From Commensalibacter melissae (GTDB lineage: Bacteria; Pseudomonadota; Alphaproteobacteria; Acetobacterales; Acetobacteraceae): a stretch of DNA of 64,000 bases. Shown here one piece after another: positions 55,937-64,000 of this stretch. How positions within the stretch are numbered: the stretch's first letter is position 1; each line of letters starts with the position of its first letter. Position numbers and translations under genes: made by a program. The DNA lies in the NCBI RefSeq assembly GCF_009734185.1, contig NZ_CP046393.1, positions 1,418,501 through 1,482,500 on the forward strand, read 5' to 3'. The notes beneath the pieces are model-generated. The model worked only from the letters and a program-made list of their open reading frames with translations, ran no database searches and was not told where the DNA came from.

Positions 55937-57157
55937 TTATTTTTCAAACATATAATTTCGTGTCAAAGGTACGGCGGTTAAGGAAGGAGAAATTTGCAAC
56001 TGAAAATTCATATGATTATGGTAATAAAAAGACAATTCTGCCGCTGATAAATAAAATTCAAACATTCTATAGAATTTTTCATCGTACATAGCAATTATAT
56101 CCTGTTGATGGTTTTTAAAATTCCCTAACCAAAAATGAATGGTTTTTGCATAATGTAAACGCAGAATTTCACAATCAGTTACCCATAAGCCGTTTTTTTC
56201 AATAGCAGCAAATGTCTCACTTAACGAAGGAGAATAACCGCCAGGAAATATATATTTATTAATCCATGCATTTGTCGAGCCTGGACCATCTGATCGACCT
56301 ATGGAATGAAGAAGCATAACTCCGTCAGGCATCAATATATTTTTAATTTCCTTAAAAAAATCCGTATAGTAATGTATACCCACATGTTCAAACATACCAA
56401 TTGATACAATTCGATCGAAAGATCCCTTAACTAGCCGATAATCCGTTAAATAAAATTGAACTTTATCTTGTAACTTTTCCTCTTTGGCTCGATTCCTGGC
56501 AACTTGCAATTGTTCCTGGGAAAGTGTTATCCCTGTTACTTCCACATCATATTCTCTGGCAAGGAATAAAGCCATGCCGCCCCAACCACAACCGATATCT
56601 AAAATTTTTAGATTGGGTTTATTTAACAAAAGCTTATTGGCAATATGTATTTTCTTTGCTTTCTGAGCCTCCGCCAGATTTTCATTTCCATTTTTAAAAT
56701 AAGCACATGAATACTGCAAATCTTGATCCAGAAAAAGCTCATATAAATTTTTTCTTAAATCGTAATGATGTGCAACGTTTTTCTGGGATTGCTGAATACG
56801 ATTTAGTTGTGACCAGAACCGTTTGCTATATCGCCATATGGAAGCAATTTTTTCACCGATATGATCATGAGATAAATCATTACTCATTAAAATATTCAGA
56901 ACATCGTAAATTGAACAATTGACAGGACGGATTTCGCCACTCATATAACCCTCACCAAAAGCCAACCCAGGATTCATAAGTAATCGTTTGCATATTTCAA
57001 GTGTTAGCAATTCAACACAAGCATAATGCTTACTTTGTGCATGTCCATAAAATTTACTATGCTTATCAGGATAAATAACCTCCAAATATCCTTTTTTTAT
57101 CAAATGCTTAAAAATTGAATCCATTAATTTCATCATATCTTGCTTATTTCTTATCAT
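55937..57157 (-). CDS. cfa: Cyclopropane-fatty-acyl-phospholipid synthase
   Basis: Cfa adds a methylene group from SAM across double bonds of membrane lipid chains, typically in stationary phase or under acid stress. The 406-residue protein has an N-terminal helical/lipid-binding part, SAM motif LDIGCGWGGMALFLAREYD, the tract FDRIVSIGMFEHVGIHYYTDFF, and late motifs FPGGYSPSL and RLHYAKTIHFWLGNF. Single gene; an acid-tolerance role would suit an acid-producing bacterium (inference). Confidence 0.9.
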   Translation of the reverse strand: MIRNKQDMMKLMDSIFKHLIKKGYLEVIYPDKHSKFYGHAQSKHYACVELLTLEICKRLLMNPGLAFGEGYMSGEIRPVNCSIYDVLNILMSNDLSHDHIGEKIASIWRYSKRFWSQLNRIQQSQKNVAHHYDLRKNLYELFLDQDLQYSCAYFKNGNENLAEAQKAKKIHIANKLLLNKPNLKILDIGCGWGGMALFLAREYDVEVTGITLSQEQLQVARNRAKEEKLQDKVQFYLTDYRLVKGSFDRIVSIGMFEHVGIHYYTDFFKEIKNILMPDGVMLLHSIGRSDGPGSTNAWINKYIFPGGYSPSLSETFAAIEKNGLWVTDCEILRLHYAKTIHFWLGNFKNHQQDIIAMYDEKFYRMFEFYLSAAELSFYYHNHMNFQLQISPSLTAVPLTRNYMFEK

Positions 57158-57241
57158 TTTGAAAAAATAGAATAATCATATGAGAAAATTTATTTCTATT
57201 TGTAAATCAATGATATCGCAAAAAATTATTCATTAACAGAT

Positions 57242-57276
57242 AAAAAAAACGAGAGGATAAACCTCTCGTTTTATCA
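57242..57276 (-). terminator. Rho-independent terminator after rplI
   Basis: AACGAGAGG (57248-57256) and CCTCTCGTT (57262-57270) form a perfect nine-pair stem with a five-base loop. On the minus strand it is followed by eight consecutive Ts, closing the rpsF-rpsR-rplI operon. Confidence 0.9.
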
Positions 57277-57310
57277 AAATTCCTTGAAAAAAAAATATAT
57301 TCAAAATGTT

Positions 57311-57877
57311 TTATTCAGAAACAGCTTTTTCCTCTGAAACCGCTTCAGTTGGGTCATCCTGTGGTGTATTTTCAAAAACTTCCACAGCGGTTGCTTCACC
57401 TTGTGCCTGACGTTCAGCCTCTTCGACGGAACGGGCAACATTAACTTTAACATCCAAATGGATTTCAGGATGAAGTTGAACTCTCACCTGATATAATCCC
57501 AACATCTTAATTGGATGGTGAATTTCAACCTGTTGACGGGAAATCGTTAACCCTTCCTTGGAAACACCTTCACTAATATCCCGTGCGGAAACAGATCCAT
57601 AAAGGTTTCCGCTTTCGCCTGCCTGACGAATAATCGTTACAGAAAGTCCCTCCAAACGTTCCAAGAGGCGTTCAGCTTCTTCACGATGTTTAATGTTTTG
57701 TGCTTCAAGCTGGCTACGTTCCCTCTCAAAACGTTCACGATTTATCGCTGTTGCACGAATGGCCTTACCTTGAGGAAGCAAATAGTTACGGGCATAACCA
57801 GGCTTAACTTTAACAACGTCCCCCATTTGCCCCAATTTTGCTATTCTTTGAAGTAGGATAACTTCAGTTGCAGACAT
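57311..57877 (-). CDS. rplI: 50S ribosomal protein L9
   Basis: L9 binds 23S rRNA near the L1 stalk and helps maintain reading frame. From the ATG at 57877 (AGGAGG nine bases upstream) it has 188 residues: N-terminal domain [35 protein letters not shown], the long helix, and the C-terminal domain ending [11 protein letters not shown], then an acidic Glu/Thr/Val tail of about 30 residues beyond the usual end (L9 is about 150 residues in E. coli). Such tails occur in alphaproteobacteria. The in-frame TTG at 57895 overlaps the ribosome site and is rejected. Confidence 0.95.
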   Translation of the reverse strand: MSATEVILLQRIAKLGQMGDVVKVKPGYARNYLLPQGKAIRATAINRERFERERSQLEAQNIKHREEAERLLERLEGLSVTIIRQAGESGNLYGSVSARDISEGVSKEGLTISRQQVEIHHPIKMLGLYQVRVQLHPEIHLDVKVNVARSVEEAERQAQGEATAVEVFENTPQDDPTEAVSEEKAVSE

Positions 57878-57891
57878 ATTAATGTTCCTCC

Positions 57892-58167
57892 TCAATCCTG
57901 AACAAATGGCAATAAAGCGAGGAAACGGGCACGTTTAATTGCCTGTGCCAATTCACGCTGTTTTTTTGCGGATACGGCTGTAATACGGCTTGGAACGATT
58001 TTACCGCTTTCTGATAGAAAACGAGATAACAAACGAATATCCTTATAGTCGATCTTTGGTGCATTTGCTGATGAAAAAGGACATGTTTTGCGTCTGCGAT
58101 GAAAAGGACGACGAGCACCAACAGCAATACGACGTGCAGCTATATTTACCTGAATTTCTTCTGACAT
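57892..58167 (-). CDS. rpsR: 30S ribosomal protein S18
   Basis: S18 binds the 30S platform with S6. The 91-residue protein contains [40 protein letters not shown] and [19 protein letters not shown], the family core. It lies three bases after rpsF and 14 before rplI, the conserved order. Confidence 0.96.
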   Translation of the reverse strand: MSEEIQVNIAARRIAVGARRPFHRRRKTCPFSSANAPKIDYKDIRLLSRFLSESGKIVPSRITAVSAKKQRELAQAIKRARFLALLPFVQD

Positions 58168-58170
58168 GAA

Positions 58171-58653
58171 TTAAGCCTCTCTATCCTCTTCAACTTCGAT
58201 TGAAGAAACAACCACTTCTTCGTCAACCAGATCGGAAGCATCTTCATCTTCTGAAGCATGTTTACGACCGCTGTCAAAGCGACCGGATGCTTTTGATACA
58301 GAACGATTTGAATTACGTTCCTTTTCATCCCCTTTACGTGAAAGTGTTGGAGAAGGTGTATCATCAATTTCTTCCACCCTTAGGGTCAGAAAACGTAAAA
58401 CATCTTCATTCAGATTAAATTGACGTTCAATTTCCTTGATGGTTTCTGGTTTAGCATCAATGCCCAAGAGCATATAGTGACCTTTACGGTTTTTCTTGAC
58501 TCTATAAGCAAGGTTGCGTAATCCCCAATATTCGCGTTTTTTAACGGAACCTTCTTCATTTTCAATCAAAGAAGCAATTCCATTAGCAATGTCTTCAACT
58601 TGTTGTTGAGTCACATCATTACGTGCAATAAACACGCATTCATATAATGGCAT
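58171..58653 (-). CDS. rpsF: 30S ribosomal protein S6
   Basis: S6 partners S18 on the 30S platform. The 160-residue protein has PLYECVFIARNDVTQQQVEDI, KKREYWGLRNLAYRVKKNRKGHYMLLGID and NEDVLRFLTLRVEEID. After residue 110 comes a charged Ser/Glu/Asp/Lys-rich tail of about 50 residues, a common extension in alphaproteobacteria. First gene of the operon; AAGGGAG precedes its ATG. A leader hairpin upstream may mediate S6:S18 feedback. Confidence 0.96.
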   Translation of the reverse strand: MPLYECVFIARNDVTQQQVEDIANGIASLIENEEGSVKKREYWGLRNLAYRVKKNRKGHYMLLGIDAKPETIKEIERQFNLNEDVLRFLTLRVEEIDDTPSPTLSRKGDEKERNSNRSVSKASGRFDSGRKHASEDEDASDLVDEEVVVSSIEVEEDREA

Positions 58654-58662
58654 AATATCTCC

Positions 58663-58760
58663 CTTCGGCTGACTTCAACCCAATTACCAAAAAATTATTG
58701 GCATATATTCTTTCATTTAGTGGGTATAGCCAAGGCATAGCCGTTAAACCTTGGCAGGAA
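58663..58760 (-). promoter_or_regulatory. rpsF leader hairpin, candidate S6:S18 autoregulatory site
   Basis: In the minus-strand transcript, GCCAAGG pairs with CCTTGGC (58749-58755 and 58729-58735 on the plus strand), enclosing a 13-base loop containing AACGGC. About 60 bases later, just before the ribosome site, stands a CCG (58666-58668). A bacterial rpsF leader that binds S6:S18 through a hairpin and a CCG element is known; the match here is by eye and tentative. Confidence 0.45.
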
Positions 58761-58917
58761 AGAAGATTTCTAGAAACCATAAAAAATAAAAAAATGCAAG
58801 TCCTATAAACTATAATCTTCCATAAATAATTAGTTTCCTTATTGTTTATTAGAAAATATCTATATAGAAGACTACAATTTTAAGAGTTGTATCAAATTGA
58901 AAAAATCTTATTGGATC

Positions 58918-60873
58918 TTAATTATCATCCAAAAATGACCGTAATTTGCGGCTACGACTTGGATGTTTTAATTTACGCAAGGCTTTTGCCTCAATCTGGC
59001 GAATACGTTCACGTGTGACATTAAACTGCTGTCCAACCTCCTCCAGCGTATGATCTGTATTCATCCCAATACCAAAACGCATTCTCAAAACGCGTTCTTC
59101 CCTTGGGGTCAAGGAAGCCAGAACACGTGTCGTCGCCTCTCGCAAATTTGTCTGGATTGCCGCATCCAATGGAATAACAGCACTTTTATCCTCAATGAAG
59201 TCCCCTAAATGGCTATCCTCTTCATCACCCACTGGAATTTCCAGTGAAATAGGTTCCTTAGCAATTTTTAATACTTTTCTTACCTTTTCCAGAGGCATCC
59301 CGAGTTTTTCCGCCAACTCTTCCGGCATTGGTTCCCTGCCAATTTCATGCAGCATCTGTCGTGAAGTCCGCACTAATTTATTTATTGTTTCAATCATATG
59401 AACAGGAATACGGATTGTTCGAGCCTGATCGGCAATTGAACGGGTAATTGCCTGACGAATCCACCAAGTTGCATAGGTTGAAAATTTATATCCCCGACGA
59501 TATTCAAATTTATCAACCGCTTTCATTAAACCAATATTGCCTTCTTGAATCAAATCCAAAAATTGCAATCCACAATTCGTATATTTCTTTGCAATTGAAA
59601 TGACCAAGCGCAAATTCGCTTCGATCATTTCTTTCTTGGCACGAGACGCATCTCGCTCACCATACGAAACTGTAGAAAAAACCCGTCTAAATTCTGTTAC
59701 CGGCAATCCCACCTTTTGAGAAAGCTCGGCAATTTGATCACGATATTGACCAATTTCTTTACCGTATTTTTCAACGTAAAGTTTCCAGTATTTGCCAGGT
59801 AAATTTCCAACCGCTTCAAGCCAGTCAGGATTCAATTCATGACCATGATATTTTGATAAAAAGTCATCACGGGAAATTTTGCATTTTTCCGCTGCACGCA
59901 ACATACTTCCCTCTAAGCTGGCAAGCTTTTTGGAAACCGTTTTCAACTGTTCAACAAGAAATTCGATTTTATTACTTTGCAAATGAATTTGCTGAACCTC
60001 TTCAATAAGCTTATCCCTTAAAGCCTCATATTTTGTCTCAAATTTACTGGTAAGTTTTTCACCGGCCTGAATCGTTTCCAAGCGCTGAGCCTGTAACTCA
60101 TACAATTTGGGATAGTTCTTTTCAATTTCACTGAAATGTTTGAGGATCTCGTCCTTGTGCTTTTCCTCTAGAGCAGCAAGAGAAAGATTATTTTCTTCAT
60201 CCGCGCCACTCTCCGTTTCCTCACCATCCTCATTTTCCTCCTCACTGTCGTCAGAAGTATCATGATCAAGCGAAGCGGACAAAGAATCATCCATATTTGA
60301 CAACTCAACCTGGTCATATTCATTCTCAGTTGCTTCCAGATCAACAATATCCCTTAACAGCACCTCTTCAGTTTTTAACTGTTCATACCACCCAATGATT
60401 GCCCTAAAAGTCAGGGGGCTTTCGCATAATCCCCCAATCATCTGGTTCCGTCCAGCCTCAATCCGCTTGGCAATGGCAATTTCCCCCTCACGCGAAAGAA
60501 GCTCTACCGCCCCCATTTCACGCAAATACATCCTAACGGGATCATCAGTTCGACCTGTATTCGTTTCAGTTGCAACCGTTTCTTCCGAATCATCTTTATC
60601 TGACTCATTTTCGGATTCTTCACCATCCGCATCCTCTTCTTCATTCTCTATAATCTGGATGTTCATTTCTGAAAAAATAGCCATAACATCTTCAATCTGT
60701 TCAGAAGACATTTTATCTTGGGGCAAGATAGCATTCAATTCATCTAAAGTTACGTAACCGCGCTCTTTCCCTTTACTTATCAAACGTTTTACAACAGCGG
60801 ATTGTGTATCCAAAACATTTGTATCGTTATCACTTGAATTTTCTTCAATTTTAGATGGTGTTGTGACTGCCAT
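58918..60873 (-). CDS. rpoD: RNA polymerase primary sigma factor RpoD (sigma-70)
   Basis: The housekeeping sigma factor. The 651-residue protein has region 1.1 ([22 protein letters not shown]), an acidic insert, region 1.2 ([29 protein letters not shown]), a large Glu/Asp-rich non-conserved region, region 2 ([61 protein letters not shown] in parts), region 3, and region 4 with [12 protein letters not shown] and the helix-turn-helix [17 protein letters not shown]. Downstream of dnaG with a 254-base gap, which may hold its own promoter. Confidence 0.97.
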   Translation of the reverse strand: MAVTTPSKIEENSSDNDTNVLDTQSAVVKRLISKGKERGYVTLDELNAILPQDKMSSEQIEDVMAIFSEMNIQIIENEEEDADGEESENESDKDDSEETVATETNTGRTDDPVRMYLREMGAVELLSREGEIAIAKRIEAGRNQMIGGLCESPLTFRAIIGWYEQLKTEEVLLRDIVDLEATENEYDQVELSNMDDSLSASLDHDTSDDSEEENEDGEETESGADEENNLSLAALEEKHKDEILKHFSEIEKNYPKLYELQAQRLETIQAGEKLTSKFETKYEALRDKLIEEVQQIHLQSNKIEFLVEQLKTVSKKLASLEGSMLRAAEKCKISRDDFLSKYHGHELNPDWLEAVGNLPGKYWKLYVEKYGKEIGQYRDQIAELSQKVGLPVTEFRRVFSTVSYGERDASRAKKEMIEANLRLVISIAKKYTNCGLQFLDLIQEGNIGLMKAVDKFEYRRGYKFSTYATWWIRQAITRSIADQARTIRIPVHMIETINKLVRTSRQMLHEIGREPMPEELAEKLGMPLEKVRKVLKIAKEPISLEIPVGDEEDSHLGDFIEDKSAVIPLDAAIQTNLREATTRVLASLTPREERVLRMRFGIGMNTDHTLEEVGQQFNVTRERIRQIEAKALRKLKHPSRSRKLRSFLDDN

Positions 60874-61127
60874 TTTTGCCTCAAAAAAGCTTCCTAATTC
60901 TACCTAAACCTTAACTTCAAACTTACCTTTAAGGTATGCTTTAAATTATTTATAAAATTTATATGCTTGCTAATATTAACATTGGCTCACAAAACTGACT
61001 TTCGCACGATGAATACTATACAGAATTACTAAACAACATTTACAGCCAAATCTAAAGCAACATATATTAGACATGATATCTACGGAAAGATAAATCAAGT
61101 CTTTATCATATCCCTAGCTAACAATTA
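60874..61127. promoter_or_regulatory. dnaG-rpoD intergenic region
   Basis: About 254 AT-rich bases upstream of rpoD on the minus strand, with no gene. In other bacteria rpoD has promoters of its own inside the yqeY-dnaG-rpoD unit, and this gap is large enough. I could not identify specific promoter or heat-shock elements. Confidence 0.4.
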
Positions 61128-62954
61128 TTATAAGAAATCATCCTCCTGTTCGTTATTTGAACCTGTCCTGGCAATTTCAAGGGCTTTTACACGTGCGACA
61201 AAAATATTCTGATGCTGTTCATCTGGAGATTCAACCCATGCTTTGCGAGCCAGCTCAACCTGGTTTTCAAGTTCCTGAATATTCAATAACCCATAGAAAT
61301 GCCACCATTGTTTTTCAATTAAATGTAAATCAAATTTTTGCGATAATTGATCTGAAGAAGAAATAGAAAATTCATCATTAATTGCATTAATTAAATCAGA
61401 AAAACCCTCTTTTTCAAGGAAATTTATTCTATCATCTAAGGTCGTTCCTTCAAAAGGAATTCCAACAAAAAATTCTCTCAACTTAATAAATTTTGTAGGC
61501 AAGTATAGCTGACAAAAAGCGGACTCCACAGAAAAAAGAAGTTCTGGATAATGCAGCAAGATAGCGAATAAAATGCAAATCCTTTTATAATCAATCTGTT
61601 CCTTATCAATTTTTTGAATCCGATTTGACAAATTTACATCAGTTTTTTTTGCAAATGTTCCATATCGGTCGGCTTTTGGATAGAATTGCTGATAAAAGCG
61701 ATCCAATAAAATACGGCGATATTCCTTTGACAGAATCTTGTCATCAATATGCTGAGCAATTGAAATTAGTCGCGTTTTCAACGCAGCCCGTTGTTCAGGA
61801 GATTTTATATCCACATAAGCCGATACAATCCCGTATATGGCATCACATAAGGATTGTTTTTTAGGAATAAGCTTTAAAAATGCCTCTCCACCCTGATTCT
61901 TAACAAAACTGTCAGGATCCTCACCTTCGGGAAGTGTCAAAAAATTCAATGTATGTTCAGAAGTTAAAATCGGTAAAGATTCCTCAGCTGCATGCAACAT
62001 GGCCTTGTGCCCAGCCCTATCCCCATCAAAACAGAGAACGGGTTCGGGGGTTACACGCCATAACAAACCCATCTGATCTTTTGTCAAAGCCGTACCCAAT
62101 GGTGCAACCGCTCCATGAAATCCTGCCTGATATAACGCAATGACATCCATGTACCCTTCAACAACGAGAACTGTATTATATAATGGATCCACCTCCTTTC
62201 TCACAAAAAGTGATGATAAATGATTTAGCCCAAATAAAGTACGACGCTTTGAAAATAAAGGGGTTTCTGGACTATTTAAATATTTCGGCTGTCCATCGCC
62301 AATAATTCTTCCGCCAAAAGCGATAGGTCGACCCTTACGATCATGAATGGGATAAATTACTCGATTAAAAAATAGCTCCCCACCCCATTCAGTATCAGAT
62401 TTTTTTCGTAGAAGTCCAGCCTCTCCAATAAGTTCAAGATCATATCCTTTTTCCTTTAAGAAATGGATAAGACCTCCACGACCATCTCCAGACCATCCCA
62501 GTTTAAACGTTTCAAAAGTTTCTTTCAGAATTCCACGTTCAAGTAGATATTGCTTACCTGTCTTAGCCAAAGGTGTATCTAGGGCCAAACGATAATAATC
62601 CTGTGCGGCAAGCATAACATCGTATAAACTATGCTGTTTTTCAATCCTTTGCCTGTCCTGATATGTCTGTTCAGGAATATCCAATCCTGCCAGCGCGGCA
62701 AGCTCTTTAATTGCCTCACCAAAGGTTCTTCCCTCACTTTGCATAACAAAGGAAATAACATCACCATGGACACCACATCCATAACAATGAAAATGATCCT
62801 CATAAATATAAAATGAAGGTGTTTTCTCCCCATGAAAAGGACAACACGCTTTCCAGAAACGCCCTGAACGAGTAAGTTTTACTTTCCGTCCGATAACGGT
62901 ATGAATCGGGATACGTTGCCGCAATTCTTCCAGAAATCTTTGATCAAACGCCAC
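61128..62954 (-). CDS. dnaG: DNA primase DnaG
   Basis: DnaG makes RNA primers for replication. The 608-residue protein has the N-terminal zinc-binding domain (CPFHGEKTPSF, HFHCYGCGVHGD), the RNA-polymerase/TOPRIM core with NRVIYPIHDRKGRPIAFGGRII, VLVVEGYMDVIAL and VLCFDGDRAGHKA, and a helical C-terminal helicase-binding region. Second gene of the yqeY-dnaG-rpoD block. Confidence 0.97.
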   Translation of the reverse strand: MAFDQRFLEELRQRIPIHTVIGRKVKLTRSGRFWKACCPFHGEKTPSFYIYEDHFHCYGCGVHGDVISFVMQSEGRTFGEAIKELAALAGLDIPEQTYQDRQRIEKQHSLYDVMLAAQDYYRLALDTPLAKTGKQYLLERGILKETFETFKLGWSGDGRGGLIHFLKEKGYDLELIGEAGLLRKKSDTEWGGELFFNRVIYPIHDRKGRPIAFGGRIIGDGQPKYLNSPETPLFSKRRTLFGLNHLSSLFVRKEVDPLYNTVLVVEGYMDVIALYQAGFHGAVAPLGTALTKDQMGLLWRVTPEPVLCFDGDRAGHKAMLHAAEESLPILTSEHTLNFLTLPEGEDPDSFVKNQGGEAFLKLIPKKQSLCDAIYGIVSAYVDIKSPEQRAALKTRLISIAQHIDDKILSKEYRRILLDRFYQQFYPKADRYGTFAKKTDVNLSNRIQKIDKEQIDYKRICILFAILLHYPELLFSVESAFCQLYLPTKFIKLREFFVGIPFEGTTLDDRINFLEKEGFSDLINAINDEFSISSSDQLSQKFDLHLIEKQWWHFYGLLNIQELENQVELARKAWVESPDEQHQNIFVARVKALEIARTGSNNEQEDDFL

Positions 62955-62971
62955 AAATCACCCTAAATAAA

Positions 62972-63427
62972 TTAAGAGAGTTTAGCCTTTACCAATCCGT
63001 TTACCTTAGAAAAATCAAGAACAGAACCATAATTTTCCTTTAGGTAACCCATAACCTTGCCCATTTCCTTAATAGACGAGACTCCTGTCTTTTCCACTGC
63101 CTCATCTACAACGTCCCGCATTTGATCTTCATTTAGTTGCGCAGGCAAAAACGTTTCAATAATCGTGATTTCCCCCTGCTCCTTTTCAACCAAATCCTGA
63201 CGATTTGCCTTTTGGTACATTTCCATAGATTCACGACGGGACTTTACCATACTTTTAAGCATTGTGATAATTTCATCTTCGCCAACCTGATCAATGCCCT
63301 TTGGACGAGCATTAATATCCAGATCCTTCAATTTGGCCCCAATCATCCGTAATGTGGCGACTTTGCCTGTCTCTTTAGCCTTCATGGCGGTTTTCAATTC
63401 TTCTTTAAAACGTTCACGCAAACTCAT
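62972..63427 (-). CDS. GatB/YqeY domain-containing protein
   Basis: A 151-residue stand-alone GatB/YqeY domain, related to the tRNA-binding tail of the amidotransferase subunit GatB. Markers are SLRERFKEELKTAMKAKETGKVATLRMI, IETFLPAQLNEDQ and MGKVMGYLKENYG. Its function is not established. I chose ATG 63427, with GGAG seven bases upstream, over the in-frame 63484. It leads the yqeY-dnaG-rpoD block and is divergent from carA. Confidence 0.9.
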   Translation of the reverse strand: MSLRERFKEELKTAMKAKETGKVATLRMIGAKLKDLDINARPKGIDQVGEDEIITMLKSMVKSRRESMEMYQKANRQDLVEKEQGEITIIETFLPAQLNEDQMRDVVDEAVEKTGVSSIKEMGKVMGYLKENYGSVLDFSKVNGLVKAKLS

Positions 63428-63573
63428 TTTTTTCTCCATTCTTAAAGTATAGCATTTTTTGATAAGGAAAAAAATTCCCATCATATTTATTTACATTCAG
63501 TGCTGGGATTTTTTTTCCCAATCCTATATACATATATTAATAATTATATTCGTCCAACATAAGGTCTAGGGAC
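63428..63573. promoter_or_regulatory. Divergent intergenic region, yqeY / carA
   Basis: About 146 bases between divergent starts, expected to hold promoters for the macromolecular-synthesis genes and for carA. No attenuator or known operator recognised. AAGGTCTAGGG lies just before the carA ATG. Confidence 0.4.
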
Positions 63574-64000
63574 ATGACAGATATTAACACAGTTATTTCC
63601 AAGCTCGGCGGTATTGAAAAGGCGGCCAAGATTGCCAGAGTCTCTACCGAAGCAATTCGCAAATGGAAGCAGGCTCATGCCATTCCTTCTAAACACTGGG
63701 CTACAATAATACAAGCAACAGGATTAACTTTAAAAGATTTGCAACCTGAAAAAAATAATTATAACGATAATTCTATCAGCTTAAAGACCCAACGCCCATC
63801 AAAAGCAAATGCCATCCTTTTACTGGAGGATGGAACCGTCTTGTGGGGAATGGGATTTGGTGCCCATTCTTCAAAAAACAACCTTGCCCTTGGAGAAATC
63901 TGCTTTTCTACCGGAATGACGGGATATCAAGAAACCCTCACAGATCCATCTTTTGCTGGCCAGCTTATTACCTTTACCTTTCCACACATTGGAAATGTAG
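63574..64000 (+). CDS. carA: Carbamoyl-phosphate synthase small subunit with N-terminal HTH domain (3' end cut by window)
   Basis: CarA is the glutamine-hydrolysing subunit that feeds ammonia to CarB for arginine and pyrimidine synthesis. The frame is open to the window edge (142 codons). Residues 78 onward match the CarA start ([48 protein letters not shown]). Before this is an extra region of about 75 residues: a helix-turn-helix-like domain (1-55; [24 protein letters not shown] and IPSKHW) and a polar linker. No start codon with a ribosome site separates the two, so they form one protein. Confidence 0.92.
   Translation, partial: MTDINTVISKLGGIEKAAKIARVSTEAIRKWKQAHAIPSKHWATIIQATGLTLKDLQPEKNNYNDNSISLKTQRPSKANAILLLEDGTVLWGMGFGAHSSKNNLALGEICFSTGMTGYQETLTDPSFAGQLITFTFPHIGNV

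Noticed and set aside
57879-58127. Open frame overlapping rpsR in another frame
   Set aside because: It lies fully within the S18 gene and its ribosome-binding region and has no family features; it is a shadow frame.
1-64000. Mobile elements, prophage, CRISPR arrays, tRNA or rRNA genes
   Set aside because: I scanned all gaps and coding stretches by eye and found no transposase, integrase, direct-repeat array or cloverleaf-like sequence. A tRNAscan or covariance search would be decisive.

Overview
This 64 kb window is a stretch of conserved bacterial chromosome from an AT-rich alphaproteobacterium. The best fit is the Acetobacteraceae, in the style of the low-GC insect-gut acetic acid bacteria such as Commensalibacter; this is an inference from gene content and composition, and no 16S gene is present. 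Supporting signs are the yqeY-dnaG-rpoD block divergent from carA, the alpha-type N-termini of RsmA and PssA, glyQ/glyS as separate subunits, an FzlA-type GST, a single-chain keto-acid decarboxylase, and a hydrogenase-4-like membrane cluster. I see no phage, insertion sequence, CRISPR array, tRNA or rRNA. Almost all DNA is coding. Both ends are cut: aroB lacks its 5' end and carA lacks its 3' end.

Layout. 1-12 kb: aroB (partial), an OmpA-family porin with a strong terminator, a GtrA-like membrane protein converging on tenA, alaS, a beta-carbonic anhydrase, a secreted endonuclease/phosphatase-family protein, a DUF2076-type protein, then glyQ-glyS. 12-20 kb (mostly minus): an 841-residue double GT2 glycosyltransferase, infC with an apparent AUA start, thrS, two LPS-type glycosyltransferases (GT9, GT4) and an FzlA-like division protein. 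20.6-22.6 kb: minCDE. 22.6-29.1 kb (minus): keto-acid decarboxylase, sufE, hslV-hslU, a lone receiver protein and a hybrid sensor kinase with a degenerate receiver. 29.4-32.8 kb (plus): a small membrane protein, ftsE-ftsX, a YdcF-type protein and plsC. Next comes a 275 bp AT-rich gap with two perfect DnaA boxes and one near-perfect box. 33-36.2 kb: gloB, a degenerate methyltransferase-like protein, and psd-pssA for phosphatidylethanolamine synthesis.

36-42.8 kb (minus) holds the most unusual locus: six tightly packed genes for a complex I/hydrogenase-4-like assembly (HyfB, C, E, F, G and I homologues). The large subunit has none of the NiFe-binding cysteines, the small subunit keeps its 4Fe-4S cysteines, the membrane subunits have lost most recognisable proton-channel residues, and no ferredoxin-like or hyp maturation genes are nearby. 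The last gene runs 161 bp antisense into pssA. It reads as a hydrogenase-related complex of unknown function rather than a hydrogenase.

42.9-64 kb: holC-pepA, cysQ, a Sua5-type tRNA-modification enzyme, a coiled-coil membrane protein, a D-2-hydroxyacid dehydrogenase-type flavoprotein, then an envelope-assembly run lptF-lptG-lptD-surA-rsmA with overlapping ends. Minus-strand genes follow: cfa, the ribosomal operon rpsF-rpsR-rplI (with a leader hairpin that may be an S6:S18 autoregulatory site), rpoD, dnaG and yqeY. Finally a plus-strand carA has a helix-turn-helix domain fused to its N-terminus. Together the region serves translation, envelope and LPS biogenesis, phospholipid synthesis and cell division.
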